This document shows positions 1 through 8,529 of a stretch of DNA of 64,000 nt, one piece after another. Origin of the DNA: Bacteroidales bacterium. GTDB taxonomy: Bacteria > Bacteroidota > Bacteroidia > Bacteroidales > UBA932. Position numbers and translations under genes: made by a program. The DNA lies in the NCBI GenBank assembly GCA_017427385.1, contig JAFRSW010000019.1:124001-188000 (forward strand). Reading direction: 5' to 3'. The notes under the pieces were generated by a model. The model searched no databases. It saw only the letters and a program-made list of their open reading frames with translations, and was not told the DNA's origin. Within the stretch, counting starts at the first letter, position 1, and the number at the start of each line of letters is the position of its first letter.

Positions 1-3000
1 AGACTTCCTTCAGCATTTCGGCCACGGCGGCTTCAAGCTGCTTGTCTTCGCCGCGCGCGACGCTTTCGGGATCGTTGTAGACCACGATGTCCGGCTCAAG
101 CTGCAGATTCTCTAGATAACGGCCGTTGGAGACGCTCCAGGAGCCTATCTGCGGGATGCCAAATACAAGGCTGGGATCCACCTGGTTCTCCCACCACACC
201 GATGTGGCGGTGCCGGGAACTGGTGCCCCGATAATCTTGCCGGTGCCAAGGGCCCTGTAGCAGTAAGGGAAGCCGCAGGCGTCGGAGTAGTTGGCTTCGC
301 AGACGACCACGCAGGAAGGCTTCACCCACTTGTCGTAAGGTTCGGGTGCCATGTACACGCCGCGGGACTCGCGTTTGGTATACATCTTTCCGTCCAGGAA
401 AGTGGCCAGGTCGTTGTGCAGCCAGCCGCCGCCATTGTTACGGGTATCCACGATCAAGGCGTCGCAGGTGCGATACTTGCCCAGGGCCTTGGAATAGACC
501 TCGCGGAAGCTTGCGGAGTTCATGCCGCGCACGTGCACATAACCCACGCGGCCGCCGGAAAGCTGCTCGACGCGCTTTTCGTTGTTGCGAACCCATCGCT
601 GATAGTATCCTTCGGTGTCATTGGCGGAAGGAGTGATTATAATTTCCTTTTCCTTGCCTCCGGCCTTTACGGTAAGAAGTATGCGTTTGCCGTTCTTCCT
701 GTACAGCGCCTGATACCAGGGTGTACCGGCCTCAACGGGCTTGCCATCAACAGCAAGCACCAGATCGCCTTCCTTCATTTCGGGGACTATGCGCTGCAGG
801 TTGCTATAAGGCAGGAATTCCTTGATCTTCAGGCCCTTGCCCGTGTAGTCTTCATCGAATATCACACCCAGGTGTCCTATACCTGTGGATGATCCGCCGT
901 AGCGGCCACCGGTGTGCGATCCGTTAAGCTCTCCGAGCATCTCGGAAAGGATCTCGCGGAAGGCCCAGTTGTCGGTCACGTAAGGGAGGAACTGGCGGTA
1001 GTTCTCGCAGACCGCATCCCAGTCCACGCCGTGCATGTCGGCCACATACCACTTCTCCTTGACCTGCCTCCAGCAGTGGTCGAAGATGTATTCGCGTTCC
1101 TTGGCGGCATCGTATTCAAATTCGCCGCTGAAGCTGACGTTCTTGGTGCTGAAGGTCTTGGGATCAGCCTTCACAACGCTGTTGCCTCCCACCACAAACA
1201 CGCTCTTGCCGTCGGCGGAAGGGATCAGGCGTCCGGTGAAGCTCTTCTTCACCACCTTGATGCTGCCGTCGGTGCGGTCTACGCACACCAGGTCGTGATT
1301 CTTTTCGAGCTGCACGGTATAGTAGAGTTTCTTGCCGTCGGGGGTGAGCAGGTAGTCGCCTATATGGCCGGAGTTGCGGGTAAGCTTGACTACGCGGTCG
1401 AAGCGGCGTTCGAGCTCCAGTTTCACCTTCTCGGGCTTCTTGGAAGCGGTGCTGTCCTTTTTCTCCTTCTCATCCTTCTTCTTGTCCTTGGCGGCCTGCT
1501 TGTCGCTCTTGAGGAGGTTCTCTATCTTTTCCATATCCTCGCCCTGCACGAACTTGAGGTAGGCCTCGTCGTCGAAGAACATGATGTAAATGTCGCCCTC
1601 GGCGCCCCAGCTGCCGTGGCTGCGGTAGCCGGCCTTATCGCTCTCCCACATCATCGCCTTACCGCCCATGGCCCACTTGAAGTTGCCGTCGGAGTAGCCA
1701 CTCAGGGTGAGGTCGGTGATCTCCCCGGACTCGATGTCTATCAGGCAGATATCCTCATTGTACATGCGCTGCTCGCCCTCGTAGCTGGAGAGGATGTAGC
1801 GGCTGTCCGGGCTCCACTCGAACTGGATGTCGCCGTCGGAGTAGGAGTAGTTGACGCCCTCGGGGATGAGGACCTTCTCCTTGCCTCCGTCGGTGCTGCA
1901 GATCACGAGGCCGGTGCGGTTGCGGAGGTATGCCACCCACTTGCCGTCCGGCGAGACGCTGGGCTGGAAGCAGACCTGCCCTTCGGGGGTGATGCGCTTC
2001 TCCTTGGTGCGGGTGGTGAAGGTGAACATCTGGTCCTTCTTGTCGGTGAGCTCGCGCTTGTAGATGGCCCACTCGCCGTTCCGTTCGGAGTCATAGAAGA
2101 TGCTGCGGCCATCCTTGCCGAAGGCCACCCAGCGCTCCTGCTCGGGGGTATCGGTGATGCGGCGGGTATCCCCAAGTTCCAGCGGGGTCACGAACACGTC
2201 GCCCCTGGAGACCACAGCGATCTCCTTCCCGTTGGGGGATGCGGCAAAGCCGCGGATGCCGTCCCTGGCGATGCGGAAGATGTGCTCGCGCTCGTTCTTG
2301 TCTTTCTTGACGGTGATGGCGAGCTTGGCCGGCTGCTGTCCCTCCTTCTGGGTGTAGAGGTCTCCGTTCCAGGAGTAGCAGAGGATGCCGTTGCCGCTGA
2401 TGCTGAGGTAGCGGACGGGGTTCTTGGTGAAGGATGTGATGCGCACGGGTGCAGCACCATTTATGTCTGACTTCCAGACGTTTGCATCGCCCGCCCAGCC
2501 GTTGGGCTGCACCGGGGTCTCGCTCTGTTCGCTCACGTAGTAGTAGTGGATGCCGTCGGGGGCGAACACGGGCGTGCGGTCTTCGCCGATGAAGCTGGTG
2601 AGCTTGGTGTATTTGCCGTTCTGTATCTTCCAGATATTGTGTGCTGCTGAAGAAGTGTGGTGCTTGCGGTAGGGGTCCTCGGGCGTGACGTAATCTTCAT
2701 AGAGGATGGTGCCGTCGGCGGAGATGTCGGCGGAGCCCGCCTTCACGGTTGCGATGCGCTCGGGCAGGGGCAGTTTGCCGGGCTCGGCCGCAAGCGCCGC
2801 AGCGAAGTCCAGGCTATAGAGATTGTTCGCCCCGGGGAAGGCACTTGAGCTTGCAAGTTCCTGATAATAAGCGCTGAAGATTATCTTGCCGTCTTTGCTG
2901 ACCGCATAGGGGGTCTGCGCTCCGCCATAGTCGGTGAGACGCTTGGGGCGTCCTCCGTCCTTCGAAATTGCCCAGAGGTCCTTCTGGCCTTCGCGGTAGG

Positions 3001-3244
3001 ATGCGAAGATGACGTATTTGCCGTCCGGGCTCCAGCGCGGCTCGGTGTCGTGAGCGGGATTGGTGGTCAACTGGACGGCCTCTCCGCCAGTGGCGGGCAC
3101 GATCCAGATATCGCCCTGATAGACGAACGCAACGGTGGCGCCGTCGGGAGAAATGGCGTTCTGGCGGAGCCAGCGGGGAGTTTCATTTGCAATTGAGAGT
3201 GTGCAGACAAGCGCGGCAGCGGCCGCAAGGAGGAACTTCTTCAT
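1..3244 (-). CDS. Tricorn-like S41 family peptidase, secreted (3' end outside window)
   Basis: A large periplasmic or exported protease of the S41/tricorn type, which in this family trims peptides. The ATG at 3244 is followed by a signal peptide (about residues 1-20, hydrophobic core LLAAAAALVCTLSIA). The next ~500 residues form beta-propeller blades with repeated SPDG/WSPD motifs (SPDGATVAF, WSPDGKYVIF, SPDGKWVAY). A Lys/Glu-rich linker follows near residues 550-580, then a PDZ-like segment and the S41 core with DTRNNGGG (about residue 928). The probable nucleophile serine lies in NYSDACGF (about residue 987). 1081 residues are visible. The reading frame is open at base 1 and the visible end looks close to the natural C terminus. 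It is divergent from recO, so it is not in that operon. The family call is secure; the substrate is unknown. Confidence 0.93.
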   Translation of the reverse strand, partial: MKKFLLAAAAALVCTLSIANETPRWLRQNAISPDGATVAFVYQGDIWIVPATGGEAVQLTTNPAHDTEPRWSPDGKYVIFASYREGQKDLWAISKDGGRPKRLTDYGGAQTPYAVSKDGKIIFSAYYQELASSSAFPGANNLYSLDFAAALAAEPGKLPLPERIATVKAGSADISADGTILYEDYVTPEDPYRKHHTSSAAHNIWKIQNGKYTKLTSFIGEDRTPVFAPDGIHYYYVSEQSETPVQPNGWAGDANVWKSDINGAAPVRITSFTKNPVRYLSISGNGILCYSWNGDLYTQKEGQQPAKLAITVKKDKNEREHIFRIARDGIRGFAASPNGKEIAVVSRGDVFVTPLELGDTRRITDTPEQERWVAFGKDGRSIFYDSERNGEWAIYKRELTDKKDQMFTFTTRTKEKRITPEGQVCFQPSVSPDGKWVAYLRNRTGLVICSTDGGKEKVLIPEGVNYSYSDGDIQFEWSPDSRYILSSYEGEQRMYNEDICLIDIESGEITDLTLSGYSDGNFKWAMGGKAMMWESDKAGYRSHGSWGAEGDIYIMFFDDEAYLKFVQGEDMEKIENLLKSDKQAAKDKKKDEKEKKDSTASKKPEKVKLELERRFDRVVKLTRNSGHIGDYLLTPDGKKLYYTVQLEKNHDLVCVDRTDGSIKVVKKSFTGRLIPSADGKSVFVVGGNSVVKADPKTFSTKNVSFSGEFEYDAAKEREYIFDHCWRQVKEKWYVADMHGVDWDAVCENYRQFLPYVTDNWAFREILSEMLGELNGSHTGGRYGGSSTGIGHLGVIFDEDYTGKGLKIKEFLPYSNLQRIVPEMKEGDLVLAVDGKPVEAGTPWYQALYRKNGKRILLTVKAGGKEKEIIITPSANDTEGYYQRWVRNNEKRVEQLSGGRVGYVHVRGMNSASFREVYSKALGKYRTCDALIVDTRNNGGGWLHNDLATFLDGKMYTKRESRGVYMAPEPYDKWVKPSCVVVCEANYSDACGFPYCYRALGTGKIIGAPVPGTATSVWWENQVDPSLVFGIPQIGSWSVSNGRYLENLQLEPDIVVYNDPESVARGEDKQLEAAVAEMLKEV

Positions 3245-3265
3245 ATACTTTTTGTACTTAACCTT

Positions 3266-3273
3266 CAAAAGTA
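3266..3273 (-). promoter_or_regulatory. Putative -7 box (TACTTTTG) for the S41 peptidase gene
   Basis: On the minus strand the sequence reads TACTTTTG, a full match to the Bacteroidota TAnnTTTG element, 21 nt upstream of the peptidase ATG. The nearest TTTG upstream is only 13 bp away, closer than the usual 19-20 bp, so the -33 element is not convincing. Confidence 0.45.
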
Positions 3274-3294
3274 AGAAAAATCCCTGCAAAATCC

Positions 3295-3302
3295 TATCTT
3301 TG
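3295..3302 (+). promoter_or_regulatory. Putative -7 box (TATCTTTG) for recO
   Basis: TATCTTTG matches TAnnTTTG and ends 7 nt before the recO ATG at 3310, so the transcript would have almost no 5' leader. An ATG at 3305 is followed at once by TGA (ATG AAA TGA) and is not a usable start. No clear -33 TTTG is seen. Confidence 0.5.
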
Positions 3303-3309
3303 TAATGAA

Positions 3310-3957
3310 ATGAATTCCGCCGTACGTCTGATTGTCCTTAATTCCACCAAACTGGGAGACTCGTCCCTGGTGCTGCATTGCCTTTGCCGGGAGATGGGAC
3401 GGCGGAGTTTCATCGTAACAGTGCGCAAGGGAGGTTCGCGTGCATTGTATCTACCATTCAGCGTGCTGGATGCTGAGGTTTTGGAGAACCGCAAATCTGA
3501 CCTCTGGCGGCTCCGCGGGGTTTCCGCAGCGTATCCCCTTAATGGCGTGCGGTCGGATTTCAACAAGAACGCCATCACCCTTTTCATGAGCGAGGTGCTT
3601 TGGAGGGCTGTGCAGGACGGGGCCGCCGAGGAAGGCCTGTATGACTGGTGCGAGCGCAGCATCCTCACTCTGGATGCCCTGGAGGGGAGTTTTGCCAACT
3701 ATCATCTCCGCTGGCTGATGGAGCTCGCCGGCGTGCTGGGCTTTTCTCCTTCGTTCGAGTCGCTGGCCCCCTTCGCCGGGGAGAATCTGCAGGTTATCGG
3801 CGACCTTCTCTCCGCCGGATTCGAGGAGTTCCTGGTCTATCCCCTCAACGGTTCCCGGCGCAGCGCCATCGCCGGCTCGCTCCTCCGCTATCTCTCCGCC
3901 CATCTGGAGATTCCCCTCAACATCCGCTCCCTCGACGTGCTCGGAGAGCTCTACTGA
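3310..3957 (+). CDS. recO: DNA repair protein RecO
   Basis: RecO helps load RecA onto SSB-coated single-stranded DNA in the RecFOR pathway. The 215-residue protein has the expected N-terminal OB-fold signature (SAVRLIVLNSTKLGDSSLVLHCLC, with the following RRSFIVTVRKGG) and an all-helical C-terminal half. It is slightly shorter than typical Bacteroidota RecO (about 240 aa), and I see no CxxC zinc motif. The start follows a -7 box by only 7 nt. The TGA stop coincides with the first three bases of the 75-bp repeat copy A, so the repeat sits exactly at the gene end. The gene is divergent from the S41 peptidase and upstream of the RAYT transposase, with no sign of co-function with either. Confidence 0.85.
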   Translation: MNSAVRLIVLNSTKLGDSSLVLHCLCREMGRRSFIVTVRKGGSRALYLPFSVLDAEVLENRKSDLWRLRGVSAAYPLNGVRSDFNKNAITLFMSEVLWRAVQDGAAEEGLYDWCERSILTLDALEGSFANYHLRWLMELAGVLGFSPSFESLAPFAGENLQVIGDLLSAGFEEFLVYPLNGSRRSAIAGSLLRYLSAHLEIPLNIRSLDVLGELY

Positions 3958-4029
3958 GTATCAAGCACTTACGCAAAACCGTCTGGTGAAAATGCACCAG
4001 ACGGTTTATAGTAACTAATTGATAATCAA
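3955..4029 (+). repeat. 75-bp REP-like hairpin repeat, copy A
   Basis: A 75-bp unit that aligns without gaps to copies at 5076-5150 and 19497-19571. It contains a perfect 13-bp stem (AAACCGTCTGGTG at 3976-3988, CACCAGACGGTTT at 3995-4007) with a 6-nt loop. It ends in TGATAATCAA, and its start (TGAGTATCAA) is a two-base variant of the same 10-mer. By my hand alignment it matches copy B at 61 of 75 positions and copy C at 57 of 75. It starts on the recO stop codon and lies upstream of the RAYT gene. Confidence 0.88.
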
Positions 4030-4133
4030 GTATGATGTAGAAAGATGAAAAAGGGTATTGTGAATTGCGTGGAAGTTTACGATATTTGCAGAAAGCCCTA
4101 TGTCTGGGCTATGGATAAATAGAATTGAAAGCT

Positions 4134-5069
4134 ATGAAGGGTCAGAACAGAAAACTCTATCCGGACATAATCAATCATTGTTATCAGAGAACCATAAATG
4201 GAGACCTGATCTTTTACAATGTTTATGATTGCCTGATGTTTTTTACCATTTTTTGCGTTCAAGCGCCAAAATATGGAATCAGGGTTTATAAACTATGTTT
4301 GATGCCGGACCATATTCATAATTCTTCTTCCGCAAAAAGAAAGAAGGATTTATCGGATTTCACCCAGGTTTATACTGCAATGTACGCCAGGGAACACAAC
4401 ATTGTATGCAATGAGAAGGGGTCTGTATTTCAGTCCCCATTCGGCAGTGCACCTAAATATGGAGAGAAAAAAGCACGCTCCAATCTTATTTATGTCGATA
4501 ACAACCCGGTAGAGCGACACCTTGTGGAAAAGGCTGAAGACTATCGTTGGAATTTTCTTGCCTACGCAAAAAGCAATCACCCCTTTTCAAAGCCTCTGGC
4601 ATTGAAAGAGACTTCAAAAGCAATGAAAACAGCTATAGAAATAGTAGATGCATGGTATAATGATGGAAAGTATCTATCGTATTTTATGCTGAGAAGGATG
4701 TTTTCACCTCTTTATGAAGAGGAAAAGCGTCAATTAGTAGATTACATTGTAACCAAATACAACATTCTGGACTATGAGGGAGGGGCCGCTTTTTTTGACG
4801 GTTATGAGAACATGTTAATTGCAACACACTCTGTCACCGGCAGTGAACACGACTTAAACGAAGTCTTTGTTGGCAAATCTGATGAATACTATAACAAGAT
4901 GACTTCGATTCTTATGAATACAGGGAGATTCAAGGATATCCATGATGTGTTTTCTTTGTCTATCGAAGACAGGATGGGTTTACTCAAGATGCTGAACTCC
5001 CAGACCGATGCGACACTGGAGCAAATTGCGAAGTATCTGCACATTCCCTTTAAGCACGAAAAAGGTTAG
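4134..5069 (+). CDS. REP-associated tyrosine transposase (RAYT), IS200-like Y1 family
   Basis: A single-strand HUH transposase of the Y1_Tnp type (COG1943). The diagnostic HUH motif appears as MPDHIHN (about residue 62), and the Tyr nucleophile is likely in LIYVDNNPVERHLVEKAEDYRW, which matches the YxxxNPV...W block of RAYTs. About 150 further residues follow the Y1 domain. The last 30 (TLEQIAKYLHIPFK) look like a helix-turn-helix. Length is 311 residues from the ATG at 4134; an in-frame TTG at 4125 would add three residues. The gene is clearly more A+T-rich than its neighbours, suggesting horizontal acquisition. It is bracketed by two 75-bp hairpin repeats in the same orientation, the arrangement expected of a RAYT with its cognate REP sequences. 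The frame is intact, so it may be functional. The exact RAYT group is not determined. Confidence 0.87.
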   Translation: MKGQNRKLYPDIINHCYQRTINGDLIFYNVYDCLMFFTIFCVQAPKYGIRVYKLCLMPDHIHNSSSAKRKKDLSDFTQVYTAMYAREHNIVCNEKGSVFQSPFGSAPKYGEKKARSNLIYVDNNPVERHLVEKAEDYRWNFLAYAKSNHPFSKPLALKETSKAMKTAIEIVDAWYNDGKYLSYFMLRRMFSPLYEEEKRQLVDYIVTKYNILDYEGGAAFFDGYENMLIATHSVTGSEHDLNEVFVGKSDEYYNKMTSILMNTGRFKDIHDVFSLSIEDRMGLLKMLNSQTDATLEQIAKYLHIPFKHEKG

Positions 5070-5075
5070 CACCCT

Positions 5076-5150
5076 TGATAATCAAGCACTTACACAAAAC
5101 CGTCTGGTGCGTTTTAACCAGATAATTTATAGTAACTATCTGATAATCAA
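5076..5150 (+). repeat. 75-bp REP-like hairpin repeat, copy B
   Basis: Downstream partner of copy A, in the same orientation, starting 7 bp after the RAYT stop. Both termini read TGATAATCAA exactly. The left arm AAACCGTCTGGT (5097-5108) is identical to copy A, but the right arm reads ACCAGATAATTT (5117-5128), so the base of the stem has decayed. The distal flank TTTATAGTAACTA is shared with copy A. Confidence 0.87.
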
Positions 5151-5190
5151 CAGGACAGAGGGGCAATCAAGCTCGGGGAGAGCTCTACCG

Positions 5191-6261
5191 CTAGCGTATT
5201 CCGTACTTCCGGAGGATCCTGACCAGGGGCTTGCGGATGCTCTCTGCCCAGAGGTAGTAACCGATGTCGCTGGGATGGGTGCCGTCCAGCGAGGTCTCGT
5301 GGTCGGGGGTCGAGGCGTCGGATGTCTTGATGTAATACACATCCTTATAGCGCTTTACGGCGACGGCCATCACGCTGTCGGCGGTAGCTATCTTGGCCTT
5401 TTCGATCGCGTCGCGACGGATGTTGAAGTTGCGGTTCTCCCGATAGATGGTGCGGATGAAGATCAGCGGCACGCCGGGATGGGTGGCCTGGATTTCCTCG
5501 ATGAACCCGAAGGTGCGGGTGCGGATCTCCTTCGGACTGGGATTTGAGAAGGTGTCGAAGAAGAAGGCGTCGGCGTGAGCATCCTTCAGGGCACGGAGAT
5601 ATTCCGGCTGCATCTTGCAGTCGCCCGCCACTCCCAGGCTGTTGAACTGGAATCCGGTCATCCTGCTGAGGAACCCGGGGATGGTGTTGGCGCACCTGGC
5701 GGAGCCGTGGCCATGGGTGAAACTGGAGCCGTACAGCACTATATCATATTTGAACGGTTTGTCGCCAGGCTCCAGCACGTTGCCGGCAGGAACGCCGACC
5801 TGGGCGGACTTGATGACGCTGAAATTCGAGAAGTAGACTATGCACTCCTTCATGCCCGGGGCCATGCCCTCCACCAGGGTGCAGGTCTTGTAGTCGTCGT
5901 TCCCCTTGGGGATGTAGGCCGATCCCGCCCAGAGCCAGGAACCATCCTTCTTTATATAGAGGTCGTAGCCCCTCTCCCCACGGGTGGAACCACCTTCGTT
6001 CTCGGTGAGGGTGCGCATGGTGATGGCCCGGGCATCGGTGCGGAAACTGCAGATGATGCCGGAGCTGGAGCTCAGCAGCTTGACGCTGTTCTCGGTCCAG
6101 CCGCCGTACTTGCCGAAATCCATACGCTTGTACGGGTCCGGGGTGTCCGGGAAAACCTTCCCGACGATGGTGAGGTCCGTCGCCTCTACATAATTATAAT
6201 CCTGCGCAAAGGCAGAAAGCACCGCGATCAGCGCGGCAATCAGGAAAAACAGGCGTTTCAT
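5191..6261 (-). CDS. SGNH/GDSL hydrolase with N-terminal beta-domain, exported
   Basis: A predicted periplasmic ester hydrolase of the two-domain SGNH type seen in Bacteroidota carbohydrate esterases. The signal peptide is at residues 1-19 (FFLIAALIAVLSAFAQ). A beta-sandwich N-terminal domain runs to about residue 160. The SGNH core follows: block I GSSFTHGHGS (nucleophile Ser, GSS in place of GDS), block II around GVAGDCKM, and the C-terminal catalytic pair in DGTHPSDIG (Asp and His). The 356-residue length is normal. It is the last gene of a minus-strand operon behind a DMT transporter (3-bp gap) and two phosphoesterases, which suggests it removes acyl or similar ester groups from the same substrate. 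The substrate itself cannot be told from sequence. Confidence 0.85.
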   Translation of the reverse strand: MKRLFFLIAALIAVLSAFAQDYNYVEATDLTIVGKVFPDTPDPYKRMDFGKYGGWTENSVKLLSSSSGIICSFRTDARAITMRTLTENEGGSTRGERGYDLYIKKDGSWLWAGSAYIPKGNDDYKTCTLVEGMAPGMKECIVYFSNFSVIKSAQVGVPAGNVLEPGDKPFKYDIVLYGSSFTHGHGSARCANTIPGFLSRMTGFQFNSLGVAGDCKMQPEYLRALKDAHADAFFFDTFSNPSPKEIRTRTFGFIEEIQATHPGVPLIFIRTIYRENRNFNIRRDAIEKAKIATADSVMAVAVKRYKDVYYIKTSDASTPDHETSLDGTHPSDIGYYLWAESIRKPLVRILRKYGIR

Positions 6262-6264
6262 AAA

Positions 6265-7107
6265 CTATAACGAACTAATCATCAGAAGCACCACCCCGGC
6301 GAGCATCAGCAACAGCACGCCGGCCTTCTGCGCGATGCGCTTCTCTTTGAAGAGCGCTGCTCCCAGCGCGAAGGTTACGATGACGGAGCTGCGGCGGATC
6401 AGCGAGATTACCGACAGCATCGATCCGTCCGCCTTCAGCGAGAAGAAGTAGAGCATGTCGGCGGCGGTGATGAAAACGGCGATCAGCACCAGCGTCCAGT
6501 CCCAGCGGAAGGGTTCCGACACCCCGCGCGAACGGCGGAAAAGGATGATCATCACCAGGAACAGGGTGATGTAGATGTTGGTCCAGCCCTGCACGAAGAG
6601 TGGCTGCATGCCGGCCATGATGTGCTTGTCCCAGAGCGCGCTGGCTACCCCGGTGAACACCGACACCAGCAGGGCCCAGAAGCCCTTGTTGCCCTTGAAG
6701 GAGATGCCTTCCCGCTCGCTGCTCACACTCAGCAGCCACAGGGCGAGAAGCACCGCCGCAACCCCGCACCACTGCATCCAGTTCAGCCTTTCTCCAAATA
6801 GGATAATGGAGAAGATGACCACGAACATGGGCCGGGAGGTCTTGAAGGTGCTGACGGTGGTGATGGGAAGCAGCTGCAGGGCGATCATGCCGCTCACCCA
6901 CGAGACCGTCACCAGGACGGCCTTGAAAAGGAGCCGGAGATGGTCCGCTCCGGCTCCCAAGGTCAAGAAAGGACTCACGAATATGGCGCTCAGGCAGGTG
7001 GCCACCAGCAGGATGCCGTATACGCCGTTGCGCTTCAGCGCAGCTTTCTTCGCAACGTCATATACGCCCAGCAGCACCGCCGAGGCGAGAGCCATCCATA
7101 TCCACAT
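6265..7107 (-). CDS. DMT/EamA-family inner-membrane transporter
   Basis: A 280-residue integral membrane protein with about ten hydrophobic helices (for example WMALASAVLLGVYDVA, GILLVATCLSAIFVS, ALLVSVFTGVASALW, AGVLLLMLAGVVLLMISSL) and an internal two-fold EamA repeat. DMT proteins move small metabolites across the inner membrane, and some RhaT-like members import sugars. It lies 3 bp downstream of a phosphoesterase and 3 bp upstream of the SGNH hydrolase, so it is surely co-transcribed. A DMT carrier is not a usual PUL component. By inference it carries the low-molecular-weight product of the locus. The direction of transport is unknown. Confidence 0.85.
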   Translation of the reverse strand: MWIWMALASAVLLGVYDVAKKAALKRNGVYGILLVATCLSAIFVSPFLTLGAGADHLRLLFKAVLVTVSWVSGMIALQLLPITTVSTFKTSRPMFVVIFSIILFGERLNWMQWCGVAAVLLALWLLSVSSEREGISFKGNKGFWALLVSVFTGVASALWDKHIMAGMQPLFVQGWTNIYITLFLVMIILFRRSRGVSEPFRWDWTLVLIAVFITAADMLYFFSLKADGSMLSVISLIRRSSVIVTFALGAALFKEKRIAQKAGVLLLMLAGVVLLMISSL

Positions 7108-7110
7108 AAG

Positions 7111-8523
7111 CTACTTGAGATTGAATTCCTTCGCCCAGTGCCTGCCGTCCGGAGCGGTGACGCTGATCTCGATTACGGAAGCGTCCTTCGAAGGCTTGAC
7201 GGCAAAGTAATGGATATTCTTTCTGGGCTGTTTGTATTTGGGAATCGGCTTGTCGCCGAACTTCTTTTCAATCTGTTCGATGAAGGTGGGGGAGACGTCC
7301 GCGACCAGTTCCGGAGTGCCCATGGCTGTACCGTCCTGGACCCATTCGACCTTCCAGTCTTCATCGTAATCCCAAACGTTCGCAAGATAGCAGTCCGGGT
7401 TGAAGCGTGATTCGCCCCTGGCGATGAATTCCACCTGGAAATCATCGGGATAATCGATGTTATGCCAGTACCAGGACAGGTTTTCTCCCTCGCGGTCGAA
7501 AATCAGGTAGCCGCGCGGCGTGCCGTCGTTGCACCAGATGGTTTCCCACCAGGTTCCGCAGATGGATGCCGGGTTGTGGTCCCGGATGTCCGGAGTGTAG
7601 CGGTGGTTGTTGAAGATGTGGGTGTGGCCGGAGAGGAAATCCACCTTGTAGCCGTCCAGCATCTCGATGAGCTCCTTGCCGTTCACGATGTAGACATCTT
7701 TCCACCAACGGTAGGTGGGGCTGTGCTGGGCGATGAAGATGTGGGTCCCCTTGGGCACGTACTCCAGCAGTCCGCGCATGAAGTCCATGGTCCACTCGGG
7801 ATAGCCTTCTGTGTATTTGCCGGATACCTTCGGATCCTTGACCTCGCCGCGGAAGCGGATGTTGTTCACGCCGACCACCAGGTCCTTGCCAAGCCAGAAA
7901 GCCCAGTTGGCAGGGCCGAAGTGATCTTCGTATGTTGCTTCGGCAGCCTTGCCGCCCATGTTCTGGATAAAGTCGTGGTTGCCGATCACAGAATAAAAAG
8001 GTATTCCGGTCTTGGCTATGGCTTCCTTGTAGGGCTCGAATATCTCGAGCTCGTTCCAGCCCTGGTCGCCGAGGGATATGCCCACGGTGTTATGCTTGGC
8101 CAGGTGTGCCTGTCCCTGCTCAGTAAGGTCCTGGAGAGGCTCCTTGCAGAACTTCTTCAGGTGCCTTTCGTGCTTCATCTGGGGGTCCGATACTGCAAAC
8201 AGCGTGAAATCGTCGCCGTCTGCGGTGCGGTTCAGTTCGAAGTGATACTTCTTTGCCTTGGTAAGAGGCTGGTAGAACTGAGGGGCTCCCGTGCTGAAGT
8301 CCGGCTGGTAGCCTGCAGGGCTGACGATATACACGAAACGGGCGTCTCCCGCCACGTCCAGCTTGAACTTGCCGTCGGTGCCGGTGGTGGTGAAGTTCGC
8401 TCCGTCTGTGACGATAACGCCCGCCAGGGCATCGCTGCCGCAGGCGACGCTACCGCTCACGCGGCGAGCCTCCGCGCCGAGGCAGAGGCTCGCTGTGAGC
8501 AATAGGATTAAGAGTTTCTTCAT
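7111..8523 (-). CDS. Calcineurin-like metallophosphoesterase, periplasmic
   Basis: A secreted metal-dependent phosphoesterase of the three-part MetallophosN-Metallophos-MetallophosC type. The signal peptide is at residues 1-19. A CarboxypepD-like beta domain spans about 20-95 (GVIVTDGANFTTTGTDGKFKL). The catalytic core has metal motifs SDPQM, SLGDQGWNE, IGNHDF and SGHTHIF. The C-terminal domain carries the family marker NVWDYDEDWKVEW. The first metal motif is DPQ rather than the commoner DxH, which the fold accepts. Length is 470 residues. It is a paralogue of the 667-residue lipoprotein encoded at the other end of the same operon. It is expected to hydrolyse phosphomono- or diesters released by, or attached to, the substrate that SusC/SusD imports. 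The real substrate is unknown. Confidence 0.88.
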   Translation of the reverse strand: MKKLLILLLTASLCLGAEARRVSGSVACGSDALAGVIVTDGANFTTTGTDGKFKLDVAGDARFVYIVSPAGYQPDFSTGAPQFYQPLTKAKKYHFELNRTADGDDFTLFAVSDPQMKHERHLKKFCKEPLQDLTEQGQAHLAKHNTVGISLGDQGWNELEIFEPYKEAIAKTGIPFYSVIGNHDFIQNMGGKAAEATYEDHFGPANWAFWLGKDLVVGVNNIRFRGEVKDPKVSGKYTEGYPEWTMDFMRGLLEYVPKGTHIFIAQHSPTYRWWKDVYIVNGKELIEMLDGYKVDFLSGHTHIFNNHRYTPDIRDHNPASICGTWWETIWCNDGTPRGYLIFDREGENLSWYWHNIDYPDDFQVEFIARGESRFNPDCYLANVWDYDEDWKVEWVQDGTAMGTPELVADVSPTFIEQIEKKFGDKPIPKYKQPRKNIHYFAVKPSKDASVIEISVTAPDGRHWAKEFNLK

Positions 8524-8529
8524 TTGTCT

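Noticed and set aside
3976-4007. REP hairpins as rho-independent terminators
   Set aside because: The stem is strong in copy A, but no T-tract follows, copy B has a decayed stem, and copy C lies inside an operon; they fit a dispersed repeat better.
4125-4133. TTG start three codons upstream for the RAYT gene
   Set aside because: The ATG at 4134 gives a normal N terminus and needs no rare start codon.
5170-5184. AGCTC-GGGGA-GAGCT hairpin after the SGNH hydrolase gene as an operon terminator
   Set aside because: A 5-bp stem with no T-run on the minus strand; too weak to list.
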